Source of the DNA: Spodoptera frugiperda
Lineage: Eukaryota > Arthropoda > Insecta > Lepidoptera > Noctuidae
Assembly: GCF_023101765.2 (NCBI RefSeq)
Contig: NC_064234.1
Span: 3,906,001 to 3,970,000, forward strand
Length of the DNA: 64,000 bases
Direction: 5' to 3'
Shown: positions 44,285 through 53,371 of the stretch, one piece after another
How the letters are laid out: every line of letters starts with the position of its first letter
How positions within the stretch are numbered: position 1 is the stretch's first letter
Position numbers and translations under genes: made by a program
Notes under the pieces: generated by a model
Database searches by the model: none
What the model was told of the DNA's origin: nothing
The model's input: the letters and a program-made list of their open reading frames with translations, nothing else

Positions 44285-44480
44285 TGTCAATTACCATGTC
44301 GTAATTGTTGCAAAATTATAGGACCTAGGATTTTTTCCTGAGTCGTGGGTGCGTTTACAAACATGACACCCAGACCCGAAACAACAATTTGTAGATCACA
44401 CAAAGAGTTGTTCCGTGCAAGAATCGAACCCGCTACACGTAGCAAGACCAGCCCAGCCACCGCGCCAATCGTGCAGATGG
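44285..44480 (-). repeat. tRNA-derived SINE, family F
   Basis: On the minus strand: GGCGCGGTGGCTGGGCTGGT (A-box region), GTAGCGGGTTCGATTCTTGC (B box), then AACTCTTTGTGTGATCTACA, AATTGTTGTTTCGGGTCTGG and GTAAACGCACCCACGACTCA. The tRNA-like head with both pol III boxes followed by a tRNA-unrelated body is diagnostic of a SINE; I recognise this body as widespread in moths. Confidence 0.85.
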
Positions 44481-44889
44481 CACCGTGTTTGAACAAACAC
44501 TGTCTTCATCGAACTACGATGTAATTTTATAAAATGCATTTTTATTTTAAACATACTACAGTATTGTTGCTATTATTTTAATATAAACTTATTTACCTAT
44601 CTGTACTTGTACATCAAGCAATGAATAACAATATTCCCAGCATCTTGATCTCATTCCATAACAAACTGCCTTTCGAAGTCTTGTCAATATGTTATTCGTA
44701 TCAATAATAAACAACAGTAATCTTGTTTAGATGTGAGCGCTACGCTAAGTAAACATACGAGATGTACGATGTACGATATTCTGCAATATTTCAAACGAAC
44801 GACGAGATCATTCGATTATTTTTAATCTTGTTTGTGATTTTCCCTTGCAAAGGCACTTTTCATCATAAGTCAGACAGTATTTCTGTGTA

Positions 44890-45204
44890 AGGGTGCTTTT
44901 TCAACCGATGTGCTATGCTACGTTGTTGTGAATGTGTTTAGTTTTCATCAATCATATTCATCATAGCTTAGCACTGGTGGAAATAGACTCAGCTAAATTA
45001 TGTTTTTTATGTTGAAAGATGCGTGCTATGGGTGGCTTCCCTACTATCGATACATCGCATACTCGAGCTGCGCATCTTTCTCGCACAACTACATAGCTTA
45101 GTATCGGTGGAAATGGTCACATAGTTTCACAGCTTAGCTATTACAACTTCGTAGCATAGCTACATTGCACATGATGAAAATGATGATTGATGGAAAAGCA
45201 CCCT
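44890..45204. mobile_element. MITE family E, copy 2
   Basis: Ends AGGGTGCTTTTTCAACC and GGAAAAGCACCCT are inverted repeats, extended by GTGCTATGCTACG / CGTAGCATAGCTACATTGCAC further in. TA flanks both sides. The body shares GAAAGATGCGTGCTATG and CACAGCTTAGCTATTACA with 22720-23030. Confidence 0.7.
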
Positions 45205-45283
45205 ATATAATACTGAGTTAAATATTATGTAAATTCTAATGTATCTAAAATATCTGTAAATATTTTGATTACTTCACTGTTTT

Positions 45284-45304
45284 AAGTGGTTAGCCTAACC
45301 ACTT
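45284..45304. repeat. 21-base near-perfect palindrome
   Basis: AAGTGGTTAGCCTAACCACTT, followed by a second GTGGTTAGCCTAG unit. Confidence 0.5.
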
Positions 45305-45324
45305 CGCGTGGTTAGCCTAGCCCT

Positions 45325-45474
45325 TTTTTAAGGGGGGAAAATCATCCATTGACTTCTACCGCCTTGAGCGAGGTGAGGTGGAGACTCTTACTGACTAAAA
45401 ACCACTCCGTTCATTCGCCTGTTTTGAGTCGAAGTCCCGATAACCTTTTACATTACCCGCAGCTCCGGATGGAC
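45325..45474 (-). repeat. repeat family A, copy 8
   Basis: TTTTTTAAGGGGGGAAAATC, ATCCATTGACTTCTACCGCC, GAGACTCTTACTGACTAAAA, CCACTCCGTTC and CCCGCAGCTCCGGA. Confidence 0.8.
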
Positions 45475-45789
45475 AAAGGATCTTAAGTTGGCATCAATGA
45501 GAAGTGTAAATCATTCCCATAAAGGAAAAAAAGTGTATAATTAAGTGACTTCTGACAATTTATATGTTCAAACAATCCCTGCTCAATTGCCATTTCATAC
45601 CAGAGATGGGTGTCGTGAACTTTACCCAACCTAACCTCATTCACACGAAACAAATTAAACCTAAAATTTGGAGCACTGGTTTTATAACCCAATCCAACTT
45701 CACAGCTGGCTCAATTTATTACATGCAACAGGCAAGTACGTGCTTTGCGAAAATGGAGGGTTTAAGTATATATTATTATGTTGTAGAGA

Positions 45790-45905
45790 TTTTTTATTAT
45801 GCAATGGGGGACAGACGGGTCACTTGATGGTAAGCCATCAGCGTCGTCCATGGAAACCCGCAACACTAGGGGAGGCACAGGGGCGTTGCCGGCCTGTTAA
45901 AAAGG
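45790..45905 (+). repeat. repeat family B-like fragment, copy 5
   Basis: GGGTCACTTGATGGTAAGCC, CCATGGAAACCCGCAACACT, GGGGCGTTGCCGGCCTGTTA: the distal half of a family B-like unit. Confidence 0.5.
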
Positions 45906-46296
45906 AGTACGTTATTTTCTTGATGGTTTGAAGGACGCGTCGATCGCATAATTCATTAATTTCATTTAAAAAATTATTCATTTAAAAATCGTTGTTAACT
46001 TTATAATATATATAATATATAATGTAAATGTTAAAGATTTGGAACAAGCAAGAATACTCTGCAAAGTGCAAAATGAGCCTTTTAAACTGGAAAAGTGAAT
46101 CATAAATGCTAAACTCGAGAATAGAAATGTAGTGTCTTTTTACAGTGTTCACACTGTTATGATTATTTAAAAATGTTTATAAATGGAGAGGCTGGCTTTT
46201 TCAAATCTTAATTGTTGAAAGACAAAGAATTAATTGACTATATCATCATATCGAGGTTCACTTTTTAAGAACTTAAGGGCTCCTGCAATTTTCTTT

Positions 46297-46485
46297 ACAA
46301 ATATTATACGAGTAAATGCGAATGTTTATGAGTTTCTGTGTTTCTTACTCAATCACGTCAAAATGACTGAAGGGATCGGGATTAAATTTGGAACAGTGGA
46401 ACAGGGGTAGATTATAATCTGGAATAACACATAGGACACTTATCCGACGAGATCGCGGTCGAAACCGCTGATGAAGCTAACTAAA
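46297..46485. repeat. repeat family C, copy 3
   Basis: AATATTATACGAGTAAATGC, GAATGTTTATGAGTTTCTGT, AATCACGTCAAAATGACTGA, ACGAGATCGCGGTCGAAACC, GCTGATGAAGCTAACTA: same layout as 16009-16170. Confidence 0.45.
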
Positions 46486-47674
46486 ATATGTACCTTAATA
46501 TAATTCTAGAATACCTAAACCGTATTGATACAGGCAATTCAGTCTATTTTGTGCTCGTATTACTTCGCATAAATACAATAATACACGACATTACTATACC
46601 TTTATGTAATCTGGAATTCCGCCTTATAAATTATGGAAGCTCGCATGTAATCAGATTGGAACAGATTTGGAACAACTATATGTTCGTAATCTAATTTGGA
46701 CTTTAGTATTGGTACAAGGCCCCGTGTATAATAAAACCTTGTTGGAAAATACATAACGGAGATTTTTACACAATTGAGATGTTAAAGAAATATGACATTA
46801 GGTTTTATTAAAAAGGATGGTACAGAAATGTGACTTCACGCTATTTTCAATAACATTGGTAGAATTAATTATAAAAAAACTAATAACGTGTGTATGTGTT
46901 TATATTAGTGTGTGCGTTTGTGCGTGTAATATTATCTTGTCACATAAAAAAACAAATAAAAATAAAAACATATTTGTGAAAGCAGTGCTAATATAGTTAC
47001 CTACACTGATCATTATTTTACTTTTACATCCAGTTTTATTATAATTTCGATTCGCACGTTTTCTGCGTAATTTTCATCGCAATCTTGAATGTGATGGTTA
47101 ATCCATTACCATAGATTATTGAGTTCAGTTACTTCCTAGCAAGCTTTCATAGTTCATATTGTACCGGCACCGGAAATTACGTCATGGTTAGCCGGTCGCT
47201 CCCGACGATCCCATTGACCCGTAATTATAGTCTTGGTGTGCAAATTACTTGACGTTAGGTGATGGAGAATTAAGGTAATTGATTGTTATAGAAATTTATA
47301 TTTAGTTTAAATTTAATTTAATTATATATCTAGGCTGAAAGGTAAAAGAAAACAAGGATTTTGAAACTTTTCTCTGCTGTAATTAATTTATTTATTTATG
47401 ATATAGTATTAATACCATGATTGTGAAGTTCCTTAGTAAACATTATTCTTATTCTTATAATATATGTTAATATATGTATAGTAAATATATATAAATGTAT
47501 GTACTATATGTTTTCACAAACTGAATATGCAATCTGTTTAATCACTAGTAAATAGATTTTAAAATTATAAATATTAATCAAATACCATAGATGAAATACA
47601 TCAAATACAAATAATATTAATATCCAGACACACATTTTAAAAAATTTTACCCGCCTGCATTAAAACAAAAATAT
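46486..47674. other. intergenic, nothing recognised
   Basis: AT-rich with GT-rich tracts (46885-46930). No supported gene. Confidence 0.4.
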
Positions 47675-47850
47675 TTACCAATTATCCCCCTTCCAATCTT
47701 CCCGAATCCCAATTCCCCATCAACCCTTAAATTCCTAACCCACTAAAGGCTGGCCACGCACTTGTAACGCCTCTGGTGTGTCGGGCGGCGATTGCTTACC
47801 ATCAGGTTATTCGTCTTCTCATTTACCAGCTTATAACATAAAAAAATAAA
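47675..47850 (-). repeat. repeat family B, copy 6
   Basis: AATTATCCCCCTTCCAATCT, CCCCATCAACCCTTAAATTC, CTTGTAACGCCTCTGGTGTG and GATTGCTTACCATCAGGTTA. Confidence 0.7.
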
Positions 47851-49466
47851 AAATAAATCGATTGAAATTAAGACAGGCCGCTGCGCGTTATTAGGTATGA
47901 ACTGCATGTTTAATCAAGTGTGTCTTCGCTACTGCTCATAAGTATACAATGATGTTGCAAGTTTGTGCTTATTTTGTTGATGCATCGAGGGACGCCCAAG
48001 TGTCAGCCATCTATTATTATCATAATACTCGTACAGAAACAATGGCTAGTATAGTGGTTTGCAAATGACTTAGTGACACTTTTTATTGGCACCTTCCCTT
48101 TAGAAAACGTTAGTATTTCCGGTGACGCCTAGCCTTGATGAATACTATAATTTAGGTGGTAGAAAGGTCATGGGTGTGATAACGACAGTGACGTCACACC
48201 AAGTACTACAGTTACTGTTAAGCACTTAATTCTATATTTGGAGTACAAAGCTCAAGACTATGAATTTGGTTTCATGATACGTTAATAATAGGTAAATGCT
48301 AAATATAATTAATGTTTCTGAGTGTATTTATAAGTACTTTACGAAAATATAGTAAAGATTAACAATATATCTACATTTAAACTTCAACTTTATAATATTT
48401 CACATTCATTTGATCTAAAACTCAGTAGATAAATATCCTTATTAAGAAAACTGAACAAGAAACTACTTGCTATCAGGTGGGCCGTGTATTTTTTAACATA
48501 GTCGCCTCGTGGCATGAATTAATAAAAACTGGTGTCAAACTGAACGCAAATTAGTAAGACCTACACTTGTATTTCAATAATTTGGTAGAATTACGATGAT
48601 GGAACGAAGACTTTCTAGGCTAAAGCACGCATGAAGAATCTGACAGTCAATACTATTCAGATTGCGATGTTTTTTAAATGGTGTATTTTTCAAAATTCAT
48701 CCCAAATCTCAAGATTTTCCCTTGAGTTTACAAGTCAAATAAATAAAATAAATTACAATTATAGCGAGTCCTCTATTTGACTGTGTTAAATAAAATAATT
48801 AATGTATAATGTAAGATAAACTGAAAAAAACTGAGCTCAGTTTAATGTCAAGCTTCTTTAATTTTTGCTTCATTTAAGTTTTAGTAATCTTCAAAATGTT
48901 GTTTTTACTTTTTATCTATTTTAGTTTTCGAAACTTTTTGTGATGCCTGAATTGTAAAATAAATTGTAAAATAGAATATTCATAAAAACATGTTTTAATA
49001 CAACTTTAGTTATGCTTAAAAATACCTTGTAATAATTTTTAACTATTAAAATATGTCTGGTAACAAAAATCTGAACACCACTCAATGAAAATTTATTAAT
49101 TTTATTACACTACACTAGAAATATGCGCTGGTAAATATACATTTTGATTTTAAAAATATTACAATATAAATATGTCTGGACAAACAAGTCAGTTAAGATA
49201 ACTTTTACAAGCACTATTCATTAACCGCAGTTTAAAAAATATAAGCAGTTCAACAAACACACACTAAAGAAAATGCAAATACACAGTCTTGATTAATATT
49301 AAAATAATCAACTTGGACAATAATTCTGTTTTTACACTGTAGATGCACGATGAACAGATGAAACACCACAGGTGCACATGGTTATCTCATTACACTAAGT
49401 ATTTTCAGGAACTGTAAACATATTTTGTTTCTAGAAACGTTTTACAATGTTTAACCTCTTGTATGC
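47851..49466. other. intergenic, nothing recognised
   Basis: AT-rich; no long open frame and no repeat family recognised. Confidence 0.4.
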
Positions 49467-49622
49467 TTTTTTTAAGAAGGGAAAATCATCCAATTACTTC
49501 TCTCGCCAGGGAAAGGCGAGAGGGAATATCAGACTCTTACTGACTAAAAATCACCCGTTCCAACTCCTGCTTGTCGATCCGAAGCCCCGGTAAACCGGCT
49601 AGGTAGTCCGCAGCTCCGGATT
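49467..49622 (-). repeat. repeat family A, copy 9
   Basis: TTTTTTTAAGAAGGGAAAAT, ATCCAATTACTTCTCTCGCC, ATATCAGACTCTTACTGACT, GAAGCCCCGGTAAACCGGCT and AGTCCGCAGCTCCGGA. Confidence 0.8.
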
Positions 49623-50607
49623 AAACCTCTTGTATGCTGATGGTATGTGAGACACAATACAAAAGTCATTGTATCTCACATAGATCTGCACTCCCAGCAT
49701 ACTACGGGTTAATACCTTCAAATTAATTCACAAAAATATTAATAGTTCGGGAAACGACTATAAACCAGAAATGAATTAAACTGGGAATGTATACAACTTG
49801 ATGTATCGAAGTGTCAAAGAAGCGTTTATAGAGATGATTTATTAATAGTCCCGCAGAGGGCGGCCCTGTCGTTAACATTGGGCGTCACGATCCAGGCATT
49901 CCAAGCAGCATGCCATCGTGACAGGCAGGAGCTACCAACTCGGCTAATTGATTGAAGAACATCAATTATTAATTTTTGTTAGACATTTCTAGGTAGAACG
50001 GTAATGTTTTGTTGCTATACGCTGATATGAGCTGATTGAATGATGGTGTTATACTTTTAATACGAGATTAGGTATGAAACATTAATAAGATTTATGTATT
50101 AAACATATTAATGATTAGAATTAATAAAGTAAGATGGTAAAAGACACTCTCCATTCTTAACGTGGCTTTCCTTAAGGAGAAAACATGGCCATGTGTTTGC
50201 TCAATATTTTCAATATACCCATTCCAAATAGGGAGATATTAATCTTACAAAGCAGTAATCGATTTCTAGATAGGTACTATCGGACATTTTTAGTTTATCT
50301 TAAACCCAGAAATACAATCTAGGGATAGTAGCAGTTTTCAGGATCAATACACAAACAAGGTAGATAGATTAAAACACTCTACAGTTAATTAAAAGGTCGG
50401 TACAAAAATAACTTCGATCCGTTTATGAAAAGGTTGGGGCAAATGTCAGATATTTTCACATTTCAACATTATTGAATTTATTTATGTATAAAAGTGCTAA
50501 CGAAAGTATGTAAATGTAGCAAGGTGAATAGTAACATGTATTTTTATGAGAATGCTGTGTAATATTGACTTAAACACGAGCATACTATAATAATAAAAAA
50601 GCGGGCG

Positions 50608-50800
50608 CTTTTTTTCTCTTTGGATAAATTGGGTGAGGCGAGAGGGGATGTCAGACTCTTACTGACTAAAAACCACTCCGTTTCTAGGACTTCCGTGACT
50701 CCATATCAGGCATCGGCCCTAGTGGGTTCCATCCGTGTTGGTTTAATGGCTCTTTAAGGCGCTGACGAAACGCGAAGTGCCGTACGCTTGGATTTATTTC
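50608..50800 (-). repeat. repeat family A, copy 10 (extended, rearranged)
   Basis: GGCGAGAGGGGATGTCAGAC, TCTTACTGACTAAAAACCAC, then the extended part GCATCGGCCCTAGTGGGTTC and GCGCTGACGAAACGCGAAGT. Confidence 0.65.
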
Positions 50801-52129
50801 TGATTGGGCGGCGAAAACCCTCGCTCGACGTCTGCCAGCCCTTGCAAATAACAGGTGCTACGTTTGGTAAGTATAGTAAATAAGTTGTACCATTAGTTAC
50901 ATGTAACTATGACCCAATGAATATTGACCAACAATTTGTTATTTCCTCTATTCAATAAAGGTCATCTGTTAGGTATTCTTATTATTGCTATAATAATGTT
51001 GATAACAATTGCTATTTGGAAAAAATAACTCATTGGTAAAATATCGTAAATCCTTTGTCTAATAAAACCGAGATGCATTGAAAAGCTGGCTTACAACTGT
51101 CAGCCTGACTGTAAAGCTACAATAAGAATTTTAAACCACACTAACACTTTTGTGGTCGTTACATGGGCAATTAAACTGAAAGGCATTACTCAATGTCAAT
51201 TCAAACTTAAAATAATCACATAAATGTATCAGTGTAGCTTCATGATGATTCAATATGTCGTCGCTTAAATCATAGGTACCATTTGGTGGCCACAAGGTGT
51301 ATGCAAGACGTGCCGCAAAATAGAAGATCTACCTGTCACGTCAAGCTGTCTTCAAGAAACGGGGCTCTGACGTGCGGACAGACAGATAGGAGAAATGGTT
51401 CCATGAACGCTTGGAATTTCCAAAGAAGAGATTTTTACAGGTAGGTACTGCTGTTCTGGTAGCTTGTATCATTTGGAAAAATGCCACTGTTCAGCTTAAA
51501 ATTGGGACGTGACAGCTTAATTGATTGCGAACATACAGAATATTTGCTGCCAAGCATGAATTTTTCTCTTCAAAAAAAGCATTTAGAGTCCAAAATGTAC
51601 TTAAAAAGGCCGCAGATGGTGCAGTTTACATCAATTTCATATTTTTTTGTATGTAAAATAATAAAAAAAAATCGTGTACCTATTTTATCTTGCATAGATG
51701 TGTACGCTTCACACGATTATCATACCAATAAACTTATAAAACTTCTTCATTACAAAATGTATGGAACCAATAATAAGGTATCGGCAATCTATATCAAAAG
51801 TCGGTTACAAGAGCAAAACAAAGAGGAATACGGATTGAGGAAACAACCAAATTGTAAGTAAAGGTATCGTATTACAAAACATCTCTTTTACGACACCCTC
51901 AAGAAGAATAAGGAAGTTAATTTAGTATCTTAATTGCTCGAATTATTACTACGAGTTTAGTACCAAATGTCTCATGTTACCTTATTTTATGAGCAACAAT
52001 AAATTTACACAACAGCAGTGTTATTCTAACTTTAGGGTATAATGAAAGAATAATAAAATATTGAACCCATTTAAATTTAATTAGAGTACTCAAGTTCAAA
52101 TTAGGTACATTAATTTATCCACAGGGGCT
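50801..52129. other. intergenic with one unexplained open frame
   Basis: Contains a 126-residue plus-strand frame at 51481-51861 (MPLFSLKLGRDSLIDCEH...). It has no recognised domain, signal or coding neighbours, so it may be chance. Otherwise nothing recognised. Confidence 0.3.
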
Positions 52130-52359
52130 CCGGAGCAGGTCTAGTTAGAGGTCAAGGTGCCCCTTATCGGTGCTGATTGTGGCCACCGGGGTGGATTTAT
52201 TGACGTAAAAATCCCACATTCCCTAGTATTTTTTCCCAAAAAGCTAGGCGCCTTTTGAAGGTTTCCCACCATGCCATTCAACGTGGCAATGCTGCCAGTC
52301 TTTTGGGCATCCAACTTTACGACTCCGATGAGGAGAGTTTCTTCGATGCTTTAAGTTAG
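52130..52359 (+). repeat. LINE 3' fragment with ORF end
   Basis: GTGCCCCTTATCGGTGCTGA, GTGGCCACCGGGGTGG, AAAATCCCACATTCC and CCCAAAAAGCTAGGCGCCTT match 22808-22938. From 52267 a short frame reads IQRGNAASLLG and ends DSDEESFFDALS at a TAG (52357-52359); the QRGNAASLLG string is typical of the C-terminus of ORF2 of non-LTR retrotransposons. The clade was not determined. Confidence 0.5.
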
Positions 52360-52911
52360 TTATTAATTATTATATTTTTTTATATAATTTTAATTATTAG
52401 GTACATGTTGTAAAGAAATATTTTAGTCTACAGTTTCTGTTTACTAGCGAACACTAAAATTAACGACTATATGAGACGGAGCTAATTTGCGCCTCAATTA
52501 TTTTATCCTAATATTTCTAGTGTATACTAAAGCTACCTAATATAAGTTACTAAAATACCAGCTAATTAAGTTATAATCTCATGTTATATTCTGTTCTTCT
52601 AATATAATATTCTATCTAATTAAATAGAAATAGTTTCATTTGAAGTTAATATTCTTTTGAACTAACGCTAATATGAAAATGTTTTGCTATTTATTTCAGT
52701 TTCAAAGGAGTCTGGCTTTTATTATTCAGATATTCAGTAAGTAAAATGAGTTCTTTTGTTTATGTTTATTACTAAAATGATGTAGTGTAGCTACGGCTGT
52801 ATAGAGAATGGTTAATTGGTAGTTTATAATGCTTAATAGAGTCCCATGTCTGCTCTATAATAAATGGTTGAGTATTTAAAAATTTATATGTAACGTTGAA
52901 CTGGAGATATG

Positions 52912-53105
52912 TAATGTTGCACCATTTATCCTCGAAGGGGTAGGCAGATTACGACACGTGATGCCGCTATACAATATACGTCCGTAGTTGTGTTATAAGT
53001 CCCATGTAATAGGGGGTGAGGCTATTGTCATATAGTGGGCACAATTCCAGAGTCCGAGCTATAACTGAGATTGATATTTTTGAAAATAATCGAGTCCCTT
53101 GTCAA
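52912..53105 (-). repeat. tRNA-derived SINE, family D, 5'-truncated
   Basis: TTTATCCTCGAAGGGGTAGG, AAGTCCCATGTAATAGGGGG, TGAGGCTATTGTCATATAGT and TATAACTGAGATTGATATTT match the body of 18235-18505; the tRNA-like head is missing. Confidence 0.65.
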
Positions 53106-53283
53106 ATAATTACGTAAGTATGGCGAAAAACATAATTACTAATTTAGTATGTATCACGAAAGCTATAATATAAATACTGATGTTTAAGATCTGTCCAAGA
53201 AATTCAAGACGAATAAATCTGTCACTAAAAGGTTGGCGATCTCTGAACTATTCCACCTAGGCGGAACTAAGTCGATCCGGAGT

Positions 53284-53322
53284 TATATAAACGGTCTACG
53301 TCTAGATAGACTGAATCAATTC
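53284..53322 (+). promoter_or_regulatory. TATA and initiator, TpnC copy 2
   Basis: TATATAAAC at 53284 is followed by TCAATTC with A at 53318, about 32 bases downstream of TATAAA and about 54 bases before the start ATG. This spacing fits a TATA/initiator core promoter. Confidence 0.55.
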
Positions 53323-53371
53323 CTGCTACATTACCTGTAGACTTTCAGTGCTGTTGTGACATCAAAATAAA

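Noticed and set aside
44287..44496. 69-residue open frame
   Set aside because: It lies entirely within the tRNA-derived SINE and its flank.
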